Origin: Takakia lepidozioides
Lineage: Eukaryota > Streptophyta > Takakiopsida > Takakiales > Takakiaceae
DNA: 64,000 nucleotides
Assembly (NCBI GenBank): GCA_030704615.1
Contig: CM060733.1
Location: 74,004,907-74,068,906, forward strand
Direction: 5' to 3'
A program made the translations under genes and the position numbers. Positions 1 to 8,415 of the stretch are shown one piece after another. The notes under the pieces were generated by a model. That model ran no database searches. It was not told the origin of the DNA and was given only the letters and a program-made list of their open reading frames with translations. Position 1 is the first letter of the stretch, and every line of letters starts with the position of its first letter.

Positions 1-568
1 TGTGATAAAGTTTCGTACTAAAAAATATATTATAAACTTCAGAGATACCATAATATGGAGAAGACTCTATTTCGTCTTAAGCATAAACGAAAAACGGATA
101 TAGGCAACCCTTGTTTTTGAACATATAGTTAACAACAAAAAACGAGTTACTCACATTCGATTTGATGGTCAAAGGCAAATTCGAAGCTAGATAGTGAAAT
201 ATTCTTTTATTTATCTATATATATATATAGATATATATATAAAGAGAGAGAATGATGTGAAATATGCCTCCTAAGTTATTACAAGACATAGAAGAGATGT
301 TAGCGTGAATTGGTAAAGTCATTCATTCCGGAGCTGTATGGAAGAGATAAGCCAGGTGATGAAAGAATAACTAGGATGTAAATAATGAAAAAGAATTTGA
401 AAATTTATGTTTTCTTTCTTATTCGTAAAAAAAAATAGTTATATATATATATAAACTATAATAAATACGTCTAGAAAGCTGTATGCCTTGAGAAAGGCTC
501 GTACAGTTTGGGAAGGGACTTTTACTTATATCGATCAATCAATATCAATAATAATAGTCTACTTCAAC
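1..568 (+). other. rpl2 group II intron, 3' part (plastid)
   Basis: This AT-rich stretch lies directly upstream of rpl2 exon 2. Domain V of a group II intron is visible at about 475-509: a stem starting with an AAAGC segment, a GCCTT/AAGGC inner helix and a GAGA tetraloop, closing with GTACAGTTT. A short domain VI-like region follows, and the intron ends in AAC at about 568, the usual AY ending. The 5' part of the intron and rpl2 exon 1 lie outside the window. An (AT)n run sits near 218-240. No maturase frame is visible in this part. Confidence 0.8.
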
Positions 569-1004
569 CAATATGCCTCTAGGCACCGCCACGCATAACG
601 TAGAAATAACACCTGGTAAAGGTGGACAATTAGCGAGAGCTGCGGGCGCTGTAGCCAAACCCGTTGCGAAAGAAGGTCGATTAGCTACATTAAGATTACC
701 TCCCGGAGAAGTTCGTTTAATATCTCAATTTTGTTTAGCTACGATCGGTCAAGTGGGTAATGTTGATGCTAATAATCGGACCACGGGTAAAGCTGGATCT
801 AAACGTTGGCTGGGTAGACGCCCCAGGGTAAGGGGAGTTGTTATGAATCCTGTAGATCATCCTCATGGAGGTGGTGAAGGCCGAGCCCCGATTGGTAGGA
901 AGAAACCATTAACTCCTTGGGGCCATACTGCACTTGGAAAAAGGACTCGAAGAAATAATAAATATAGTAATAATTTGATTCTGCGTCGCCGTAGAAAAAG
1001 CTAA
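569..1004 (+). CDS. rpl2: Plastid ribosomal protein uL2, exon 2
   Basis: This is the second exon of plastid rpl2, encoding 50S ribosomal protein uL2, which binds 23S rRNA near the peptidyl transferase centre. It begins in the conserved PLGT segment, runs through [12 protein letters not shown] and the family signature [11 protein letters not shown], and ends in a basic RRRRKS tail before TAA. The frame is uninterrupted. I place the exon start at about 569 rather than at the ATG at 573 because the group II intron ends just before it and the ATG is an internal Met codon. Exon 1 is outside the window. It heads the rpl2-rps19-rpl22-rps3 cluster. Confidence 0.93.
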
Positions 1005-1059
1005 GGAATGAACTTAGGCGAAGAGAAAAAGAAAGAAGAAAAACGGAGGGTAGTTGGCA

Positions 1060-1337
1060 ATGACACGTTCACTAAAGAAAGGCCCTTTCGTAGCTGATCA
1101 CTCACTGAAAAAAATTGAGGGTCTTAACGTGAAAGAAGAAAAAAAATAATAGTGACTTGGTCTCGCGCCTCTACTATCGTACCCACAACGATTGGTCATA
1201 CCATTGCTGTTCATAATGGACAGGAACATTTACCTATTTATGTAACGGATCGCATGGTGGGTCACAAACTGGGGGAATTTGCACCTACTCGAACTTTTCG
1301 AGGACATGCAAAAAGCGATAGAAAATCTCGTCGTTAA
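1060..1337 (+). pseudogene. rps19: Plastid ribosomal protein uS19, one frameshift
   Basis: The gene encodes 30S protein uS19. The start ATG at 1060 follows a GGAGGG Shine-Dalgarno-like motif at 1045-1050 and opens with [14 protein letters not shown]. The frame then meets TAA at 1147, just after a run of eight A (1139-1146). The rest of the protein, from the [10 protein letters not shown] segment through [16 protein letters not shown] to KSRR and its stop, is open in another frame. One missing base in the A-run explains this. It could be a sequencing error, or decay if the segment is nuclear plastid DNA. Downstream of the break the protein is full length and well conserved. Confidence 0.88.
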
Positions 1338-1354
1338 TTAGGAGGTAACGTTTG

Positions 1355-1714
1355 ATGAAAACTAATGACTCAGATCCAGAGGTCCGAGCTTTAGCTAGAC
1401 ATATACGTATGTCTGCTCATAAAGCACGGAGAGTAGTTAATCAGATTCGTGGTCGTTCATATGAACAAGCACTTACGATACCGGAATTCATGCCTTATCG
1501 AGCATGCTACCCCATACTACAATTAATTTCTCCCGCAGCAGCAAATGCAAGTCATAATTTTAACTTAAGTAAAACTGATTTAATTGTAGGTGAAGCCAAA
1601 GTAGATGAAGGTACTGTTTTGAAAAGATTTCAACCCAGAGCTCAGGGACGCGGTTATCCCATACATAAACCTACTTGTCATATAACTATTGTAGTAAAAA
1701 ATAAATCTAAATAA
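1355..1714 (+). CDS. rpl22: Plastid ribosomal protein uL22
   Basis: This is an intact 119-residue frame for 50S protein uL22, which lines the exit tunnel. The early segment [20 protein letters not shown] is the rRNA-binding part, and the C-terminal block with [16 protein letters not shown] is the conserved beta-hairpin end. I chose the ATG at 1355: a GGAGG motif lies at 1341-1345, nine bases upstream, while the in-frame TTG at 1352 is too close to prefer. It sits between rps19 and rps3. Plastid rpl22 was moved to the nucleus in some flowering plants, so its presence here fits a gene-rich streptophyte plastid. Confidence 0.92.
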   Translation: MKTNDSDPEVRALARHIRMSAHKARRVVNQIRGRSYEQALTIPEFMPYRACYPILQLISPAAANASHNFNLSKTDLIVGEAKVDEGTVLKRFQPRAQGRGYPIHKPTCHITIVVKNKSK

Positions 1715-1766
1715 AAAGAGATTGGAGAAGTTTTTATGCTAATATCATCGAAGAGGGAAGAGATGC

Positions 1767-2422
1767 ATGGGACAAAAAATTAACCCACTTGGTTTTCGAC
1801 TTGGTGTGACCCAAAATCATCGTTCTTATCGGTTCGCACAACCAAAAAATCATTCCAAACTTCTTCAGGAAGATCAAAAAAATGCGTAATTGTATTGAGA
1901 GTTATGTACGCAAACATATAAGGAGTTCCTCGAATTATGGGGGAATTGCACGTGTTGAGATAAAGAGAAAACAGATTTGATTCAAGTCGAAATACATACG
2001 GGATTTCCTGCGTTGTTAGTGGAAAGTCGTGGCCGAGGAATGAACAATTAAAAATAGACGTACAGAATATTTTAAATCCTGGGGATCGGAAACTTCGCAT
2101 GACTTTGACGGAAGTAACGAAACCCTATGGAGAGCCGAAAATCCTTGCGGAATATATTGCTTCACAGCTAGAAAGCAGAGTTGCTTTTAGAAGAACCATG
2201 AAAAAAGCTATTGAATTAGCCGGAAAAACGAGTATAAGAGGTATTAAGATACAAATAGCGGGACGTCTTAATGGAGCTGAAATTGCTCGTATAGAATGGG
2301 CTAGAGAAGGTAGAGTTCCTCTACAAACTCTTCGAGCTAAAATTGATTATTGTTACTATCCAGCTCAAACTATTTATGGAGTATTAGGAATAAAAATTTG
2401 GATATTTCAGGATGAAAAATAG
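1767..2422 (+). pseudogene. rps3: Plastid ribosomal protein uS3, three or more frameshifts
   Basis: The gene encodes 30S protein uS3 at the mRNA entry side of the small subunit. It starts at ATG 1767 with [16 protein letters not shown] and ends at 2422 with [10 protein letters not shown]. The part from 2099 on is open and contains the KH-region and C-terminal hallmarks ([17 protein letters not shown]). Between them the frame shifts at least three times: an extra A in the seven-A run near 1872-1880, a missing A near 1969-1975, and a missing base near 2040. At least the first two lie in A-runs. The pattern fits uncorrected indel error or early decay of a nuclear plastid copy. Confidence 0.87.
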
Positions 2423-2500
2423 TTGATCTCTTCAAATTAACTTTTTTTACTTTACATCAAATCTAAAAAAAAATATATTATTTCAAAAATTTACTTATGT
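2423..2500. other. AT-rich plastid spacer before the gap
   Basis: Short A/T-rich sequence after rps3. Plastid rpl16 would normally follow, but none of it is visible before the Ns begin. Confidence 0.5.
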
Positions 2501-3000
2501 NNNNNNNNNNNNNNNNNNNNNNNNNNNNNNNNNNNNNNNNNNNNNNNNNNNNNNNNNNNNNNNNNNNNNNNNNNNNNNNNNNNNNNNNNNNNNNNNNNNN
2601 NNNNNNNNNNNNNNNNNNNNNNNNNNNNNNNNNNNNNNNNNNNNNNNNNNNNNNNNNNNNNNNNNNNNNNNNNNNNNNNNNNNNNNNNNNNNNNNNNNNN
2701 NNNNNNNNNNNNNNNNNNNNNNNNNNNNNNNNNNNNNNNNNNNNNNNNNNNNNNNNNNNNNNNNNNNNNNNNNNNNNNNNNNNNNNNNNNNNNNNNNNNN
2801 NNNNNNNNNNNNNNNNNNNNNNNNNNNNNNNNNNNNNNNNNNNNNNNNNNNNNNNNNNNNNNNNNNNNNNNNNNNNNNNNNNNNNNNNNNNNNNNNNNNN
2901 NNNNNNNNNNNNNNNNNNNNNNNNNNNNNNNNNNNNNNNNNNNNNNNNNNNNNNNNNNNNNNNNNNNNNNNNNNNNNNNNNNNNNNNNNNNNNNNNNNNN
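2501..3000. other. Assembly gap of exactly 500 N
   Basis: The run of N is exactly 500 bases, a typical placeholder length. Linkage between the plastid segment and the nuclear repeats therefore rests on scaffolding and not on read-through sequence. Reading frames drawn across it are artefacts. Confidence 0.98.
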
Positions 3001-3063
3001 CTCCGTCCGGAATATCCAAGATGATCCCTTCGGCGGTGTCCCATTTGGACGCCTTCATGGCGA
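3001..3063 (-). pseudogene. Fragment of gene A methyltransferase-like exon
   Basis: Read leftward, this encodes a short peptide ending in EGIILDIPDG. The same motif occurs in the fourth gene A copy (as DMIILDIPDG near 47950), and about 24 bases next to the gap are identical between the two. I read it as motif IV of a permuted DNA amino-methyltransferase-like domain. The exon is cut by the gap, so only the start is seen, and upstream similarity fades by about 3063. It shows that another copy of gene A lies at the gap edge. Confidence 0.6.
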
Positions 3064-3099
3064 GGTTACTGTGAAAGAGGTTATTTTTTCCTCTCACTA

Positions 3100-3950
3100 T
3101 TCATGGGCCTGATTTGTGAGCTGTCGCTCTCAGGTGTCTCCCTCATTGGCTTCCAGGTTGGCCATGGGTTTACATAGGAGCAACGCTTCGAGCTTACTCT
3201 AAGGAAACTTCGCAACAATCTTGCTTTCTGGAGCTCGGCGATGTTGTCAACTATAGGACAAGCCCTTGTGCTCAATCAGCTTTTGCTTGCCTCCGTTTGG
3301 TTTCCAGCTTCAGTCTATCTAGACCCCTGGATCAAAGCTCATGTCTAAGCTAAAAGCGTTAACGAGGAACTTCCTCTGGGAGGCCTCCCCGCGTTCCCCA
3401 AATTGCAGAGCTCTTGTTTTCTTGGCCCAATTCTGTAACCCAAGAAAGAAGGTGGCCTTGGGATTCTCGACGCTAAGGCTCAAATTCAATATTTTCTCAC
3501 AAAATGGATCCCCATATCTTTCTCCCACGGAGATAGCCCCTGGTGTAAATTGATCAGATCTCATTTGGTTTATTCCTTCCCTCTCAATGTTGCCTCTTCT
3601 GAAATGGTTGTGCACAGTGCTGCTAAATCCCAATGCTTGGGTTCTCCGGCTTGACAATCCATCTGGGCTACCTGGCTTTCTATGCGTCCCTACCTTTTGT
3701 CGTGCACCTAAGCATTGTGCCACAACATACATCGTTGTGCAACAAAACCAGGTGATGCTAGCAATACGGGCCCATTCAGATTCCATACCCGGGGGAGGCA
3801 GGGGATTTGGCTTGCCAGTAATGGAATCCAAGAGACAAATACGGAAACAGTATGCCGAGGGCGCACTACCCGTCAAGGAAAGTCTATGCCCAGAATGGAA
3901 AAAGAATCTTTTCCATAGTTGGTCGATGTGCCATGGTTTTAGTCAAGGTT
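3100..3950 (+). mobile_element. Degenerate LINE-type reverse transcriptase C-terminal fragment
   Basis: Spread over shifting frames, the + strand reads like the end of a plant non-LTR reverse transcriptase. At 3195-3340 there is LRKLRNNLAFWSS followed by LSTIGQALVLNQLLLA. Near 3370 comes NFLWE, and at about 3450-3520 GGLGILDAKAQ and LTKWIPI. GDSPWCKLIRSHL at about 3530-3560 is a typical step before the zf-RVT region. The catalytic FADD segment is not present, so this is a 5'-truncated or eroded copy. No poly(A) tail or target duplication was found. LINE family is inferred from motif order only. Confidence 0.6.
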
Positions 3951-3976
3951 AGTTAGAAATAGTTATTTCTAACTAA
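3949..3976. repeat. Perfect 13-bp inverted repeat with 2-bp spacer
   Basis: The arms TTAGTTAGAAATA and TATTTCTAACTAA are exact reverse complements separated by GT. The site sits at the end of the LINE-like fragment. It could be a hairpin or the end of a small inverted-repeat element, but no partner end or target duplication was found. Confidence 0.75.
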
Positions 3977-4574
3977 TTAGGACTTTATATATTTATACTT
4001 GTATTTGTTGGCATTGAGACTTCATTTGGTTTCATGTGCCAAATGGGGTGACGAACCTCACTTGGACGTACTGGAGAGGCTTATCTCCACGTGAGCTCAG
4101 GAAGGCTCGTCTTCTTCTGGTTCAGCCTTCCTTCTTTCACCTCCATGGCTCTAGTTCATGAGTAGGAGTGTGCAGGAGTGTTGTATGGTGGATTCCCTTA
4201 GTAAGGTGCCGTTGGCTTGACTATTACAGAGTGATAGAGGGGGATTGTATTTGGAAAGGTTAGGTGTGCTCTTGGTGTGATGTGGTTTCATGCAAAGAGA
4301 GTTTCCATTGCATTCTACTTCTCTCATTTTTCATCTCTTATCATTGTGGCACAACTTTCTAGGACTATATGCTAGGAAGTGTCCCGCTCTGTGGTTTGCA
4401 ATTTGACCCTGTTGAATGGTCATGGATGGACGATTCTCACACACCCTTTATGGGTTATACAATCATGATTGGCTACCGTCTACAACTCGGACAGACTAGC
4501 TTCATTGCTAAATGGGACCGCAAATGGGGTCACACCCTTAGAAGACCGGGTTGGGCTAGTGTTTGGGCTGAACG
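3977..4574. other. Unassigned spacer, possible LINE remnant at 4370-4570
   Basis: Bases 3977-4368 hold no gene or repeat that I recognise. From 4369 the + strand is open for about 65 codons and includes GYRLQLGQTSFIAKWDRKWG. That is unrelated to the T gene read on the other strand from 4575 and may be more of the LINE-like element. Where this sequence meets the T copy, the T homology ends abruptly. Confidence 0.35.
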
Positions 4575-6478
4575 GTGCTCCTCTCTGAAATCTGGCGCCA
4601 CGAGCCTGGTTGTGTACTGCGAAAGGCTCTGCAGAAAATGGAACCCACAAGATCTCTCCTTGCCTTCCAAGAAAATATTGGGGTCTTGCCCGTACACCCT
4701 TCGGATGGCAGCCCAATTTGCTTGTGTGTTGTCCGCCATGAAACCACGGAAATTGGGAGGGGGCAATCCCGCCTTGGCCATCTGTTCATTTATTCCCTGC
4801 CAAAGAAGCATCTCCAATTGTGTGTCCTCTCCTTTCATCTCACAAATAACAATTGTCATTAGCATCCTGCAGTGGGTGTCGTAGACATGTGCACCCATTG
4901 TCACCCACTGGTGATTTGTAATTCGCTTGATATGGTTGAACATGACCCAACTGTTTGACAAGTCCCCACTCGTCATCTTGTCGACCAGTTCGACGCCGTT
5001 ACCACGTCCACACGTGGACATTTTGAATATGAAACAACGATCTGCCTCAGTCCCTTGTCCTGGAAACCTACTTCCATGAATGTAGTCATATCCACATCGT
5101 CGCTTCACCTCCAGAATGGAGTGCATATCCGAGCCACGCCCAATTTTTTGTTTGCATGAGACAATGAGGTTTCGGACATTCGGTGAACAGACGTGGGACA
5201 CCGACTCCAGCAATGTCTCCATTTCCTTCTCATTGAGAGGAACTTTATCGGAGCCGTCTTCCGACATAATTCTGGCCAATGCCATCTTATGGGCGGCTTG
5301 GAGCTGTATCTGTCTGGGTTTGGCACCCGGTCTCAACTTAACCTCCTCTTGAACGAGCTGCTCTGCCTCGTGGGCAGCCTCCCGCGAGTTCCCCCTTGCC
5401 AATTTGTGACAATGGGAACCAACGTGTATGCAAGCTCGGGTGAGGTCAGGGAAACGGTGCAACACATAGAACTGCTTGGCATTACAAACAGACATGCAGT
5501 GTGGTGGTTCTTTGCAATGCGCACACTTAAATGTGGAGTTCGGAACCTTCTCCTGAGCTCAAAATGGTTGATGAGTTGTGCCTGTCCAATCGGTCTCGTT
5601 CCTGTGACCTCTGGATTTAAAATGGAAGCAAGTTGGGGAGAAACACCGCAACGCGCCCGCACAAACAACGTAGCGCACCCGCACACCATCGAGCATCTTC
5701 ATGCTGGTGGTTTTGGTGACGCACCAAGGATGACCATCATGTTTCCTATCCATATCTGTCAACATTCCGGACACCCTCGAGTAGTCCGTCCGAGGAGGGA
5801 ACTCAAAGAAGATATTACCGTCGACGTCTGCGGGAAGGCATGTAACCGATTTAATTGCGAACTGCTGTAGTCCAGCCCGGCCAGCTCCGAGCGGTGTCCA
5901 TCCATGTGAAGCCATCGCAGAATTTCAAGAATGGATCGAACTGCGGTGCTCGTGCTGGGAATATGACTCGCTCATCCACTCACGTCCATTGAGGACTTGC
6001 CTGATCTCTAGGACGATCTCGGAACTTCCATGACCTCGTCGGAGTCGGACAGGTTGTGAACAACCCGGTTCTCGCTCGTCTTCATTGATGGGTTGGGCTC
6101 TGGATTTACTTCGTTGCGGACTTCTCTCTTTGAGGTACCCACTCTCTGATTCGCGGATTGTTTCGTGGAAGGCGCCGGGATAGAAGGTGCATTTGGTGGG
6201 CAAATGAAGTCCCCAACCGCCCTGTATATGACGCTGTCCGATGGTGGAACTCGCCATTCCCTGTCATCGCCGAAATCATCGTGGAGCACAACAATACTCT
6301 CGACAACAACGCCGTTTGAGTCCTTCCTTTCCTCCTCCAAAAAAACCGACCCCGGTTTCAGGTGGTATTGAACGCACAGATATTTCTCCATCACACGGCA
6401 GATGTCCCCTCTGCACGGAAATGAAGCTCTATGCTCGTGAGGAGGGCAGTACACTGTAGCGCTCGGGTTTTCCGCCAT
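4575..6478 (-). pseudogene. T copy 1: truncated SWIM/MULE-like transposase gene
   Basis: This is the N-terminal two thirds of the same transposase found at 8416-12015. The start MAENPSATVYCPP at 6478 matches the start of copy 2. Conserved blocks follow: YLEEER-type and WRVPPSD segments near 6300, SGMLTDMDRKHDGHPW near 5770, a Cys-rich block, DLTRACIHVGSHCH near 5430, and the core GFMADNTQANWAAIRRVYG with CGFHF near 4690-4620. In MULE-like DDE enzymes the second catalytic Asp lies in such an ADN block, followed by a C-x2-H. The copy breaks off at about 4575, before the SWIM finger, and has frameshifts near 6008 and 5530. It is therefore non-functional. It reads away from array S1. Confidence 0.75.
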
Positions 6479-6715
6479 GGGAGATGTGCACACAAGACTG
6501 TCAGGATGGCGTGTGGGCAAGCTCCCTGGTAGAAGGGGGATGCACCGATGGGAAGGAATGCGGTGCCGATTTGTCCGAGCGACGAAGCCTCATCCAAATC
6601 CAGGGAGCCAACTATCTCAAAAATCCAAAGTCAGAGTGTTAATGAACATTGTCTCCGGAATGCGGCCCCTGGTCTTTGCGCAATAACTGCCAACGGTATG
6701 CAGTCACAAAGTGGG

Positions 6716-7500
6716 GGGCCGCCCGGATGATGTCGGCTGAAGGGGAGAAGCCGGCACCGGGCCGTCACATTACAACCCCCGGATGGAAATTCGGCACCGA
6801 ATATCCAACAGGGGCCGCCCGGATGAAGTCGACTCGGGCGGAGAGGCCGGCACCTGTCCGACAGAGAACATCCCCCGGATGCAAATTCAGCGCCGAATTT
6901 CCATCCGGGCCCCCCCAAACGAAGTCGTGTCGGGGGGTCAGGCCGAAAAGTGGCTGACATAAAAACCTCCCCGGATGGAAAAACGGCGCCGAATTTACAT
7001 CCGGGGCCGTTCGGATGCAGTCGGCTCGGGGGGAGAGGCCGGCACATGGCCGTCACATTACAACCCCCGGACGGGAATTCGGCACCGAATATCCAACAGG
7101 TGCCGCCCGGATGAAGTCACCTCGGGCGGAGTGGCCGGCACCTGTCCGACAGAGAACATCCCCCGGATGGAAATTCAGTGCCGAATTTCCATCCGGGCCC
7201 CCCCAAAGGAAGTCGTGTCAGGGGGTCCGGCCGAAAATTGGCCGACATGAAAACCTCCCCGGATGGAAAAACGGCGCCGAATTTACATCCGGGGCCGTTC
7301 GGATGCAGTCGGCTCGGGGGGAGAGGTCGGCACCTGGCCGTCACAATACAAACCCCGGACGGAAATTCGGCACCGAATATCCAACAGGGGGCGCCGGAAT
7401 AAAGTCAAGTCGGGCGGAGGGGATGGAAAACCGGCGCCGAATTTCCATTCGGCATTTAATCGCAATCGCGGCCAGATGGAATTTCGGCAACGAATTTCCA
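6716..7500. repeat. Array S1: about 288-bp higher-order repeat with GGCGCC palindromes
   Basis: The block GGATGAAGTC...TCGGGCGGAG recurs at 6821, 7109 and, slightly changed, 7396, giving a period of 287-288 bases and about 2.6 copies. Each unit contains several 70-80 bp subunits, each centred on a palindrome such as AAATTCGGCGCCGAATTT or a GGCACC variant. The subunits differ more within a unit than between equivalent positions of successive units, as in higher-order satellite repeats. The array lies directly upstream of T copy 1. Frames through it on both strands are repeat artefacts. Confidence 0.85.
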
Positions 7501-7572
7501 TGTAGGAACTACGAGGGATGGAAAAGAAGCAAGGAATTTCACTCAACCAGTCGAGTCTAAAACTGAGGTTTA

Positions 7573-7810
7573 CTATTTCATGAGCAGAAACCATGAGCCA
7601 TGAGCCACGAGCCGCATGAGCCGCATGAGCGGTGAGCCGAAGTCTAAGATACGCGGATTTCATGAGCGGACTCCTCCAAATTTGGAAATGCGGCAGATTA
7701 AACAAGTATTAAAATAATAGTTTTTTATTTGACCTTGCCGTTTTTGGACGTTCCAGATCATGTAATGCGGCGAAGATATGTCGTCAGTAACAAGTCCGCT
7801 CATGGTTTTT
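7573..7810. repeat. Left terminal region of E1: CATGAGC subterminal repeats
   Basis: It starts with CTATTTCATGAGC, identical over 13 bases to the inner part of the ends at 39400 (reverse complement) and 42965. Multiple CATGAGC or near copies follow at 7580-7640, with more at 7660 and 7797-7820. Clusters of a short motif just inside the ends are typical transposase-binding regions in MULE-like elements. The GGGGGCTG outermost bases seen at the other ends are not conserved here. Confidence 0.6.
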
Positions 7811-8415
7811 TAGATCCGCTCATGGAAATAAGTGACCGTGCAACGGGAAATCCAGTATACCACTGCAAAAGGACGTCGCATACTGGCCTGTATAGAGTAT
7901 TCCGCGGTTTTACATGCCTTAACATTGGAATGAAGCTGACCCTTTTGCCGCGATTGAACCAATGGAGTCTGCACCAATAGAGTCTGCAGTACTTCACAAT
8001 TCTGTCTTCTTCGGGTATTCGGCGGGAAAGGTTTGCAACTGAACTGGGAAATAGGGTGCCGCATTAGGGTTCGCACGTGCGAAATTTCGGAGCGGTTTGG
8101 TGTTGGCGAAGGCCGCCTCTGGGGGTACCTACGACGATACTTGGAAATTCGGCGCCGCATTTCCTTGTCGGAGGTCGAATGAGGAAAGCAAGTTTTCGGA
8201 AAGCAGAAAAACATGAACCCTCCAACATACAAAAATACATGCACGTGGAAACAAGTGAACGATATAGTAATATCTTAGTTCGAGCAAAACAGGTTACTGG
8301 TAGGCAAGACATATGTCGGACCTTTCTGTGGCCAGAGTCTGAGGTACTGGCAGCAGTACAGTTCTACTATCCGAAAAGGATGGGCGTACCATTGTATGTG
8401 GACCGCAAGCCAAGC
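7811..8415. other. 3' flank of T copy 2 with a single palindrome
   Basis: Non-coding sequence between the element end and the T stop codon. One isolated palindrome of the family type (GGAAATTC, then GGCGCC, then GCATTTCC) lies at 8143-8164. Nothing else was recognised. Confidence 0.5.

Noticed and set aside
2478-3097. Long frames on both strands across the gap
   Set aside because: They consist of N codons; only the last residues are real sequence.
3949-3976. Rho-independent terminator
   Set aside because: The hairpin is AT-rich with no T-run and lies in nuclear repeat DNA, where such terminators do not operate.
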